Below are positions 19,949-27,234 of a stretch of DNA of 64,000 nucleotides, piece by piece. Position 1 is the first letter of the stretch; every line of letters begins with the position of its first letter. Origin of the DNA: Sphingomonas sp. (GTDB taxonomy: Bacteria; Pseudomonadota; Alphaproteobacteria; Sphingomonadales; Sphingomonadaceae); contig JAICSX010000002.1 of NCBI GenBank assembly GCA_025936675.1, positions 1 through 64,000 of the forward strand, written 5' to 3'. The notes under the pieces are model-generated. The model searched no databases, was not told where the DNA came from, and saw only the letters and a program-made list of their open reading frames with translations. A program made the translations under genes and the position numbers.

Positions 19949-22900
19949 GGTTTGAGAGCGACTGCCACGCTGGCGAAAACGTAGCGGCCGAGTGTGTCGA
20001 ACCATTCGGGATAGGTATTGTTGTTGAACAGCGAACTGCCAGCGGCCGTATTGCCGACGATAAGCGGCGGTTGGCGGTCGAGCAGGTTGTTGACCCCGAA
20101 CCTCAATTCCAATCCTTTGCGCGCCCTGAAGAGCGTAGCGAAATCGAGATAGTCCTGCGGCTGCAGCTTCGTATTTGCCGGGCTGATGTTGTCGCTCATG
20201 TTGAACTGAGGATTGAGCGCCGCGAGCTTCACTTCACCGACGCGCCGCCACTGAAGCGAGAAGGAAACAGCGCGAGGCGTGTTCCAAGTGGCTCGAGCGA
20301 TATGTTTCCAGCGCGGGTGCATTCCGCAAGGATCGCCGAACAGGCCAGCACAATCGTAAGGCGGGGAACGGCCGCCATTGTCGACGATCCAGCGCAACAA
20401 ATAGCTGCCGCGAAATTGAAGATTCAACTGGCCGTGGCGTCCGACCGGCACCGAATAGTCCGTGCTCGAGTCGATGCCTCGCACCTTAAAGCCACCGAGA
20501 TTCGTTTGGCGATCGTCGACGTAGCCGTTGCCGAGCGAGAGCGAGCCGTTTGGGTCGCGGTGGATTCTGCTACAAAAAATCGGGTCTCCGCTGACAATGC
20601 AGCTGTCGACGACTGCTTGAGCCCCGATATTCGAGACGGCCCCGCTCAGCTTGATGTCCCACCAGTCGATCGTGGCGTTGAATCGGCGAAGTCCGCGGGG
20701 TTGGAGCACGATGCCGATTGAGCGGGTGATGGCGATCTCGGGCTGTAGATCCTCGTTTCCGCCGATGACCGCGTTGTAGCCAATGGTGGGATCGACTTTG
20801 CCGACATGCCCATATTGTGCGGCTGTGACTCCGGCGAGCGCACACTGCGTCTTTGATGCCGTGGGGCTGACACCTGCGCACGGATCGCGACTGAATGTCT
20901 CGGACTCGATCGGTTCGAAAAGTTCTAGGACGTTCGGCGCGCGTATCGCCCGCTGCTGGCCGGCCCGGAACCGAAGCCCGCTGATCGGCGTCAGATCAAG
21001 CGCAAACTTGTAGGTGCTGCTGGAGAAACGGCTGCGCCGATTGTCGTACCAGGAGAGACGAAACGCGCCTTCGAATGCCAGGCGCTTCACCAGCTTGTCG
21101 GTTATCAGCGGAATCCGGGCCTCTGCGAAAACCTCCTTCGTGTCGATCGAGCCTCGAATGGGGAACACCTGTTCGCCGAAACCCGCGATGTCTCCAGCCT
21201 GGCTGAATTCGTCGGGTTCAAACTGGAGAACATCCTCCCGAAATTCTGCCCCCAAGTTGATCGCCGAACCTTCTTTCGACCAGGGACTGCCTATTCCCCA
21301 CCGGTCGAGATCGACGGTCGCATTCAAATTGGCGACTTGCTGCTTGAAAGACCCGCTCATGAACGGAGGGACCGTCAGGTAAGCAGTAGCTTGAGGCGTC
21401 ACCTGTCCAATTGCGAAAATGTCCCAGGGTACGCAGCTCGTATCCGCTCCGGGGGCGGAAGCACCCAGCTCCCGCGCGATCAGCACCGAGCGGCAAATCG
21501 GCCGGCCCGTTGAAGGATCGGAAACGACATCCAACGCCTTGCCGAGGCGCGAGATCGAGAGGTTGTTGCGATATTGGCGATCCAGCGTGACGTCGCCGAA
21601 CAAATAGCTTGCGTCATAGCTGACACCGCGCCCGAGGTCGCCCTTGAAGCCTCCGAGCAGCCGGATGCTCTTGTGCTCAAGATCATCCTGGATCGGTCCG
21701 CCTTCGTTATCGCGACGGGAGACTATTAGCCAGGCGCGCGAGTACGTCGCGCCCGTCACCGGATCGACGAATGGCGTTGGCGAGCCGAGAACCGCCACGA
21801 GATTCCCATTCTCGTCCAAGGCGGGGATTTCGCCGACGAAATTGCCGGTCCTGCAAATCAGCGAATGTTGTTGGGCCGAGAGCAGCGGATTGTCGCAATT
21901 GATCGTCTGCGTGTTCCGGAAGTCTCCCGAGGGACCGATTTGCCATGTCGACCGGTCCTTCATCGCCATTACTTCGGCGTAGGCCTGCAGCGCGTTCGAT
22001 AGCTCGAAATTGGCAAAGCCGCCGGCGGTGTAGCGCTTGTCCGGCCGCTGGTAGAGATTCCAGAGGCTGGAGTTGAATCGAGTCACGCCGGGCAGGAAGG
22101 TCCGGTCGGAGGTTACCTGGTATATGTCGCCGAGATTATCGAAGAAGTTGCCCGGATATGAAGCGAGCGGTCCGCCACATTCCAAGATCGACGTCGGCTC
22201 GCCATTGGCGATCTTCGCGGTGATCGGACACGCGCCATAGTCGCGCTGGTCCAGCTTGACTGCCGCAAGCCCGCGGTAGCCGCCGTAGATCGAAACATGT
22301 GCGCGATCGTCGAAGAAAGTGCGACCGAATGCCACCGACAGATTGTCGCGCTCGCCATCAAGGACGCCGCCTCGCGGATATGAGAGCTGCCGCTGATCGA
22401 GAAGACGCCGTGCGAACGTATCGCGGTTGTCGTGCTGGAAAGCGCCGATCTGACCCTCGAATTTCAGTCCGTCGATCTTCGTATCGAGGATGAAGTTGAC
22501 CACGCCGGCGACCGCATCGGATCCGTACACTGCGGCAGAGCCGCCGGTCAGCACATCGACGCGCTGGATGAGCGATGTCGGGATGCTGTTTACATCAGGC
22601 GCCGGATAGCGCGGATCACCGAGCATCAAGCGACGGCCATTGACCAGCACGAGCGTGCGGACGGCGCCGAGCCCGCGAAGATCCACTGTGGCGGCGCCTG
22701 TCGCGCCAGCGCCAAAGAACTCGCCTTGCGATGGGTTTACCTGCGGAAGCTGATTAAGAAGCTCTTCGGCGTTGGTCGCGCCTTCGAGCCTGAACTCGTC
22801 GCCCTTGATCACCATGACGGGGCTGACGGCCGTCAGGTCCGGACGCGGAATTCGCGAACCCGTGATCACAATTTGCTGAGAAGAGTGCTCTTGGTTCGGG

Positions 22901-23031
22901 AGTTGCGCAGCGATCTGAACGGCGCCCTCGCGGTCCTGCTGATCCCGAGCCGCCAACGCCTGAGTTGATTGCGACGCTGTCGCCATCACGATGGTGCACA
23001 GACTCAACTGCCAGTGAAACGCAGTCCTCAA
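19945..23031 (-). CDS. TonB-dependent outer-membrane receptor
   Basis: About 1,028 residues. The plug domain carries SSQQIVITGSRIPRPDLTAV, then LRGLGAVRTLVLVNGRR and VDVLTGGSAAVYGSDAVAGV. A 22-strand-type barrel follows, ending in YVFASVAVALKP. The TTG at 23031 is chosen because it gives a clean signal peptide (RTAFHWQLSLCTIVMATASQ) and GGGGGAA stands before it. A GTG at 23046 or ATG at 22986 are alternatives; the longest frame (23160) would overlap the PEP-CTERM gene. The substrate is unknown. The stop overlaps that of the regulator gene. Confidence 0.85.
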   Translation of the reverse strand: MRTAFHWQLSLCTIVMATASQSTQALAARDQQDREGAVQIAAQLPNQEHSSQQIVITGSRIPRPDLTAVSPVMVIKGDEFRLEGATNAEELLNQLPQVNPSQGEFFGAGATGAATVDLRGLGAVRTLVLVNGRRLMLGDPRYPAPDVNSIPTSLIQRVDVLTGGSAAVYGSDAVAGVVNFILDTKIDGLKFEGQIGAFQHDNRDTFARRLLDQRQLSYPRGGVLDGERDNLSVAFGRTFFDDRAHVSIYGGYRGLAAVKLDQRDYGACPITAKIANGEPTSILECGGPLASYPGNFFDNLGDIYQVTSDRTFLPGVTRFNSSLWNLYQRPDKRYTAGGFANFELSNALQAYAEVMAMKDRSTWQIGPSGDFRNTQTINCDNPLLSAQQHSLICRTGNFVGEIPALDENGNLVAVLGSPTPFVDPVTGATYSRAWLIVSRRDNEGGPIQDDLEHKSIRLLGGFKGDLGRGVSYDASYLFGDVTLDRQYRNNLSISRLGKALDVVSDPSTGRPICRSVLIARELGASAPGADTSCVPWDIFAIGQVTPQATAYLTVPPFMSGSFKQQVANLNATVDLDRWGIGSPWSKEGSAINLGAEFREDVLQFEPDEFSQAGDIAGFGEQVFPIRGSIDTKEVFAEARIPLITDKLVKRLAFEGAFRLSWYDNRRSRFSSSTYKFALDLTPISGLRFRAGQQRAIRAPNVLELFEPIESETFSRDPCAGVSPTASKTQCALAGVTAAQYGHVGKVDPTIGYNAVIGGNEDLQPEIAITRSIGIVLQPRGLRRFNATIDWWDIKLSGAVSNIGAQAVVDSCIVSGDPIFCSRIHRDPNGSLSLGNGYVDDRQTNLGGFKVRGIDSSTDYSVPVGRHGQLNLQFRGSYLLRWIVDNGGRSPPYDCAGLFGDPCGMHPRWKHIARATWNTPRAVSFSLQWRRVGEVKLAALNPQFNMSDNISPANTKLQPQDYLDFATLFRARKGLELRFGVNNLLDRQPPLIVGNTAAGSSLFNNNTYPEWFDTLGRYVFASVAVALKP

Positions 23032-23045
23032 CCGCCGTTCCCCCA

Positions 23046-23080
23046 CCGATATGGGTCCGAGCTCTTCCCGATGTGTCCGT
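23046..23080. promoter_or_regulatory. weaker CCGA half-site array before the TonB receptor
   Basis: CCGA/CCGT half-sites start at 23046, 23057, 23068 and 23077 on the plus strand, in the same orientation as the arrays at 17869 and 23910. CTCTTCCCGAT is shared with both. The array overlaps or directly abuts the possible receptor starts, so either the true start is the ATG at 22986 or the site acts differently here. Confidence 0.4.
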
Positions 23081-23104
23081 TCGAAATGAGTCGGGAAGCG
23101 TACA

Positions 23105-23836
23105 CTAATCCGAACGGAATTCTGCCATGCCGAGCGCTGCCTGCTGCATGCTCTGCGCACTTCTAGCCTTTACCGAGCGCGGGATCGCAAAACCAATCAC
23201 TCCGAAGCCAAGCAGCATCAGGACCCAGGTCGAGGCTTCTGGCACCATTGAGAGAGCACCTTCGTCGGGTGCGAAATCGGCTATCCCGAACTGGACGGGC
23301 ACTCCGGCAGCAAGCTGGGTGCGAGACCACAGGAAAAGCGTGTAATCCTGTGGCGCAAACCCGGTGCTCGGCAACATGGAAAGGGGAACCGCGACTGAAA
23401 AGCTGTTTCCGGAAATCGTGAAGGCGCCGGAAGGTAGTGGCGTAGTGGTTACGACCGCCCCGTTCTCAAAAAGCGATACTTGAGCCACGAGCGTACCGGG
23501 CACGACGTTTATCGCTGCATCGAGCGAGGCCTCAGGCTTGAAACCCGCGGGAAAGGTGTTGGTACCTGCGCCGCGGTCAATGCCGATGTTGTACTTGGCA
23601 AGAGGGGTGGTACCTGGCGCTCCGCTCAGAAGCACCTGGAGAAGCAGATCACCGCCGTGAATCTCTGCGGTGAATTGGAGTATGTCGAGATCCGGACCGA
23701 CTTGCCCAATGTACGTGCCGAGAAAGTCACCGGAAGGATCGTCTATTGTCGTCGCAAAACAAGGCTGCGCAGTCCAAAATGCAGCGCCGATGATTGAAGC
23801 GGCGATGGTGGGTCGAAGGGCGTGAGACGGGCGCAT
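23105..23836 (-). CDS. PEP-CTERM sorting domain protein
   Basis: 243 residues with a signal peptide (about 1-28) and a beta-rich middle. The C-terminal sorting tail VPEASTWVLMLLGFGVIGFA is followed by a basic PRSVKAR cluster. In PEP-CTERM systems the tail is recognised by exosortase for processing and export. Here 18 residues continue beyond the basic cluster (ending AEFRSD), which is longer than usual. GAGAGGA precedes the ATG. A CCGA array lies 77 bases upstream. No exosortase is in the window. Confidence 0.78.
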   Translation of the reverse strand: MRPSHALRPTIAASIIGAAFWTAQPCFATTIDDPSGDFLGTYIGQVGPDLDILQFTAEIHGGDLLLQVLLSGAPGTTPLAKYNIGIDRGAGTNTFPAGFKPEASLDAAINVVPGTLVAQVSLFENGAVVTTTPLPSGAFTISGNSFSVAVPLSMLPSTGFAPQDYTLFLWSRTQLAAGVPVQFGIADFAPDEGALSMVPEASTWVLMLLGFGVIGFAIPRSVKARSAQSMQQAALGMAEFRSD

Positions 23837-23909
23837 GGCGATGATCCTCTCGTGACGAAACGGTCCCGCTCAGGACCGGCCACAAAAGTACCTAGTTTCC
23901 AGGAATCTT

Positions 23910-23948
23910 TGCCCGATCTCTTCCCGATCGCGTCCGATTTCTGCCCGA
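23910..23948. promoter_or_regulatory. operator array of CCGA half-sites, PEP-CTERM gene
   Basis: CCGA begins at 23913, 23924, 23934 and 23945 (spacing 11, 10, 11), the same spacing as the first four sites at 17872. Bases 23910-23929 are identical to 17869-17888. The distance to the start codon (77 bases) also matches that of the lipoprotein gene (79). Confidence 0.65.
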
Positions 23949-24062
23949 CCTAATGGGTGGTTTCGCCGTCAATCGAGGCTGTCTGCCTGGCTACCGTCCG
24001 CACGGTTATCCATTTGGCGACCAACAGCTGTGATGGCGGGCCGTCCAATACAAACTCGCGCG

Positions 24063-24095
24063 AATGTCCGCTTTGGGTCGACAGTGGACGTTAGC
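24063..24095 (+). repeat. dispersed GTCCG...CGGAC element, copy 2
   Basis: AATGTCCGCTTTGGGTC then GACAGTGGACGTTAGC. The ends pair imperfectly. It is related to the copies at 15312, 24367, 26084, 27097, 35277 and 36097. Confidence 0.6.
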
Positions 24096-24238
24096 GCCGG
24101 GCTGAACGAACGTCGGCTAACGGCGATCACGGACACGGCCGAAACTGACTGAGAAGGGCGCATAGCGGTCGAACCTGACACCCGACGCTCGTCCGGAGGT
24201 AAAGAGCTCCGAAGCTGCCGGTTCAACTGGCGCAATTA

Positions 24239-24257
24239 GGCGGACGCGGAGTCCGCC
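24239..24257. repeat. 7-bp hairpin GGCGGAC/GTCCGCC
   Basis: Perfect stem with loop GCGGA. It is followed by TTG rather than a T-tract, so it is not called a terminator. Confidence 0.4.
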
Positions 24258-24366
24258 TTGTAGTCCTCTGACTAGACTGAAGAATCATACTTTTTGTTGT
24301 TCGACAGCAATCCCACCCACATAATCTCCGACGCCACTCTCGGGCAATCCGGTCCGGAGACCTAGA

Positions 24367-24390
24367 GTCCGCTTTCGACCCAAAACGGAC
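24367..24390 (+). repeat. dispersed GTCCG...CGGAC element, copy 3
   Basis: GTCCGCTTTCGACCC then AAAACGGAC, about 25 bases downstream of the cupin stop codon (the cupin gene runs on the minus strand). Confidence 0.6.
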
Positions 24391-24413
24391 GCCAGGAGAC
24401 AACTCTATTAGAA

Positions 24414-24734
24414 TTACTCAAATAGGATTGTGAGCAGCAGCGAAGCGTCGTCGACAGCCCGAACAGAATGGTCCTGACCACGATCCAGATACAGCCAATC
24501 GCCGGACCTGAGCTCAATCGTCTCGTCTGTTTCCAGAAGGACTGTGCCCTCGAGGCACTGAATCGTGGCATAGCCAGGAACCGAATGTCGGGCGATTGAA
24601 GTACCAGCCGCAAGCGCCAGCTGCGCTGCTTCAAACATGTCGGTCTTCACGAGCGCAACCGCTCGCCCGTTGCGATCGGCAAAGCTCGACGGAAGGTGTA
24701 ATTTTTCTGCGGGCCCAAGGTGGTGAAGCGCCAT
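24414..24734 (-). CDS. small cupin-domain protein
   Basis: 106-residue single cupin barrel. The first motif region is GTSIARHSVPGYATIQCLEG and the second SGDWLYLDRGQDHSVRA. The first motif has only a partial set of the usual His/Glu metal ligands. The start at 24734 follows AAGGAGG at 8 bases, a strong site. Its ATG overlaps the TGA of the upstream 84-codon gene (TGATG), so the two are coupled. Members of this fold often bind small anions or metals; the role here is unknown. Confidence 0.72.
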   Translation of the reverse strand: MALHHLGPAEKLHLPSSFADRNGRAVALVKTDMFEAAQLALAAGTSIARHSVPGYATIQCLEGTVLLETDETIELRSGDWLYLDRGQDHSVRAVDDASLLLTILFE

Positions 24735-24988
24735 CACCCAGCCTCCTTTTTTATAGCCCACTCGGACAGGTGCCTCTCAGCATCATCGATGAGGTTTGCG
24801 TGAATGGGAGAAAGGTGCCCTTCGGCAGCATCTTCACCTTCGACCACGCAGACGCAATAGGCCTCAGAAACAGCCTCGGTCGCAATGACGCGAATGTCGC
24901 TGCGCCCTGAAGATAGCTTGCGGCGGCCAATTTCGAAGGCTCGATCTTTCGCTCCGGGGCTGATTGCCTCACCATATTCCACGTTCAT
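24734..24988 (-). CDS. small hypothetical protein coupled to the cupin gene
   Basis: 84 residues (starts MNVEYGEAISPGAKDRAFEI). GAGGAG lies 6 bases before the ATG at 24988, which decides against a longer frame to 25168. The sequence has a beta-alpha character (IRVIATEAVSEAYCVCVVEG) and no membrane segment; the family is not recognised. Its stop shares one base with the cupin start, so the products are probably made together. The 228 bases between it and sdhB show no gene. Confidence 0.62.
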   Translation of the reverse strand: MNVEYGEAISPGAKDRAFEIGRRKLSSGRSDIRVIATEAVSEAYCVCVVEGEDAAEGHLSPIHANLIDDAERHLSEWAIKKEAG

Positions 24989-25216
24989 TTGTCTCCTCGG
25001 CGTTCTGCTCGGGCCCTTCTCCTTCGTCACGCGCAATTTCGGGGATGGGAACGCCCCATGTCGTCGCGCAAGAAGGCCAGAGTGCTGCCACGTCCAGCCC
25101 ATCGCATTTTCTCGTTGTTGCGCAACCCGACCGCATTCTGCCCTCCACTTGTTGCGATAGATTCGCAATAACGGTGAAAGCGTAGCGGCAGAATAGGGAT
25201 GTTCCCGTAGTCGGCC

Positions 25217-25993
25217 CTACAAATCGCGTTGTGCAATGAGCTTCTTCTCCTCTGCGATCGCTTTCGCCGGGCTCAGGCCCTTCGGACACACGTTGGAGCA
25301 ATTCATGATCGTGTGACAGCGGTAGAGCCGGAATGGATCCTCGAGCTGGTCGAGCCGCTCCCCAGTTGCCTCGTCGCGGCTGTCTGCTATCCAGCGGTAG
25401 GCCTGAAGCAGGATCGCTGGCCCAAGATAGCGGTCGGAGTTCCACCAGTAGCTTGGACAGCCGGCGGAGCAACAGAAGCAGAGGATGCACTCGTAGAGCC
25501 CATCGAGCTTGGTGCGGTCCTCAGGCGACTGCAGCCGCTCCCGAGACGGGGCGGGGCTCACGGTCTTCAGCCAAGGCTGGATCAGAGCATATTGCGCATA
25601 GGCATGAGTCAAGTCGGGGACGAGATCCTTGACCACCTCCATGTGCGGCAGCGGGGTGATCCGGACCTCTCCCCTCAAATCCTCAATCGCGGTTGTGCAG
25701 GCTAGGCCGTTGGTGCCTTCCATGTTCATCGCGCAGGAGCCGCAGATGCCTTCGCGGCACGAGCGGCGGAAGGTCAAAGTGGGGTCGATCTCGTTCTTGA
25801 TCTTGATCAGCGCGTCGAGGGCCATCGGACCGCACTTGTCGAGGTCTATCGTGTACTTGTCGTAACGAGGGTTGGCGCCGCTGTCGGGGTTGTAGCGGTA
25901 GATCTTGAAGGTCTTGAGCCGCTTGCCTTCTTCGGGCTTCCAATCGCGCCCGCGAGTGATCTTGCTGTTCTTGGGAAGGGTGAACTCGGCCAA
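25217..25993 (-). CDS. sdhB: succinate dehydrogenase iron-sulfur subunit
   Basis: 258-residue SdhB that carries electrons from SdhA to quinone in complex II. The [2Fe-2S] ligands are in [16 protein letters not shown] and the following LAC. The other clusters use [16 protein letters not shown] and [15 protein letters not shown]. The start codon is TTG, supported by AGGAGGT 5 bases upstream and the normal N terminus MAEFTLPKN. No sdhA, sdhC or sdhD is adjacent; the neighbours are a hydrolase and small genes. Confidence 0.95.
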   Translation of the reverse strand: MAEFTLPKNSKITRGRDWKPEEGKRLKTFKIYRYNPDSGANPRYDKYTIDLDKCGPMALDALIKIKNEIDPTLTFRRSCREGICGSCAMNMEGTNGLACTTAIEDLRGEVRITPLPHMEVVKDLVPDLTHAYAQYALIQPWLKTVSPAPSRERLQSPEDRTKLDGLYECILCFCCSAGCPSYWWNSDRYLGPAILLQAYRWIADSRDEATGERLDQLEDPFRLYRCHTIMNCSNVCPKGLSPAKAIAEEKKLIAQRDL

Positions 25994-26083
25994 CGTTTAC
26001 CTCCTGCTATAGGCCCTAGCACATTGCAGAGTTGACCTCGGTCAAATGTCGTTTTCGGACGAACGCCGGCGCACCCGCGTAGC

Positions 26084-26106
26084 GTCCGCTTTCACCCATT
26101 CCGGAC
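26084..26106 (+). repeat. dispersed GTCCG...CGGAC element, copy 4
   Basis: GTCCGCTTTCACCCATTC then CGGAC, between sdhB and the divergent hydrolase gene, 30-50 bases before the hydrolase start. Confidence 0.6.
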
Positions 26107-26134
26107 GCAGCGGCAAAGATGCTAACAAGCGCGA

Positions 26135-27091
26135 ATGCACGCGATAGCTTCTGCACTTTTGCTTGCAGCGCCCGTTCCTGTCGCAGCTGCAACGAGCTGG
26201 TGGGCTGACTACGCACAACATGCGCACCAAGTGTCGATTGGCACCGGCCAGACGCTGAACTTGCTTTGTGAGGGCAGAGGTTGGCCGACAATCATCCTCG
26301 AGAGCGGCACCGGCGACGGAATGACCGTCTGGCGTAAGGTCCAGCCGACCTTGGCCCAGCACTACCGGGTGTGTGCCTACGATCGAGCCGGTCTGGGCCT
26401 CAGTCCACCGGATTTGAAGCACCGCGATCTCGACGGCATTGTCGCTGACCTGGAGAAGCTCACGACGAGTGCTCACCTTAAGCCGCCCTACGTACTGGTC
26501 AGCCATTCCTTCGGCGGCATGGTTGCTCGAGTATATGCGCGCAAGCACCCCGCCAATGTGATGGGTATGGTGCTCGTCGACCCTCCTGTGGAAGGCCAGA
26601 TGAGCAGGATCGAGAGAGTCCTACCTCGCGCCAGCAAAATGCTCGCTCAGGGCATTGATCATGACCGTTCCTGCGCCACAGTCAAAGAGCTGAGCGGTCC
26701 ATGCGAACCGTCGATCCCTGATGATGCTCCGGCCGCAATCGCATCTCGGCTGCGATCTGCGGCACGTGTCCATTACCTCACCGAAGCGGCTGAGATGCAG
26801 GCCGATGCTGACGGCACCAACGATGCTGAGTTGCAGCGAGCCGGAACGGATCTGGGGCACATGCCCCTGATCGTTCTCACGAGCGAGCAGTTCAGATTGA
26901 ACGAGCACATGCCCGCGGAAGCACGAAGCGCGGCTCAGGGCTTATGGATGACCTTCCACCGCGACCTTGCTGCGCACTCTACGCGAGGGGTGAGCCGCGT
27001 GGTGTCAGGTACGGGGCATTATATTCACCTCGAACGGCCGGACACAGTTGTTGCCGCCGTGGATGAACTTGCTCGCCAACAACCTCGCTGA
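26135..27091 (+). CDS. secreted alpha/beta hydrolase
   Basis: 318 residues with an N-terminal signal peptide (about 1-19, MHAIASALLLAAPVPVAAA). The nucleophile elbow is VSHSFGGM, the oxyanion region ESGTGDGMTVW, and the catalytic His is probably in GTGHYIHLERP. A cap region of about 70 residues lies between. It is expected in the periplasm. The substrate cannot be inferred. Repeat elements flank it on both sides (26084 and 27097), which hints that it entered as a single-gene unit, although codon use is not markedly odd. Confidence 0.78.
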   Translation: MHAIASALLLAAPVPVAAATSWWADYAQHAHQVSIGTGQTLNLLCEGRGWPTIILESGTGDGMTVWRKVQPTLAQHYRVCAYDRAGLGLSPPDLKHRDLDGIVADLEKLTTSAHLKPPYVLVSHSFGGMVARVYARKHPANVMGMVLVDPPVEGQMSRIERVLPRASKMLAQGIDHDRSCATVKELSGPCEPSIPDDAPAAIASRLRSAARVHYLTEAAEMQADADGTNDAELQRAGTDLGHMPLIVLTSEQFRLNEHMPAEARSAAQGLWMTFHRDLAAHSTRGVSRVVSGTGHYIHLERPDTVVAAVDELARQQPR

Positions 27092-27096
27092 ACTAC

Positions 27097-27125
27097 GTCC
27101 ACTTTCCACCGATTGCGGACATTAG
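27097..27125 (+). repeat. dispersed GTCCG...CGGAC element, copy 5
   Basis: GTCCACTTTCCACCGATTG then CGGACATTAG, five bases after the hydrolase stop. Confidence 0.6.
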
Positions 27126-27234
27126 CGGTCTAAATGCGAGGTCGCCGCAAAGCGCGACCGGTCATGTCGCAACTGTTTCATCCCGTCGACGTTGCCCCTG
27201 ACCAGACAGCAGTTTTTCGGGAAATAAGAACCCC

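Larger units (their letters stand above)
23949..24413. other. intergenic stretch with repeats, no convincing gene
   Basis: An 88-codon minus-strand frame here (23969-24235) lacks a start signal and any recognisable composition, so it is not called. The stretch holds two GTCCG...CGGAC elements and a 7-bp hairpin. A short AT-rich run near 24290 is the only other feature seen. Confidence 0.5.

Noticed and set aside
23969..24235. 88-codon minus-strand frame between the PEP-CTERM and cupin genes
   Set aside because: It contains a dispersed repeat copy, lacks a start signal and has Ser/Arg-biased shadow composition.
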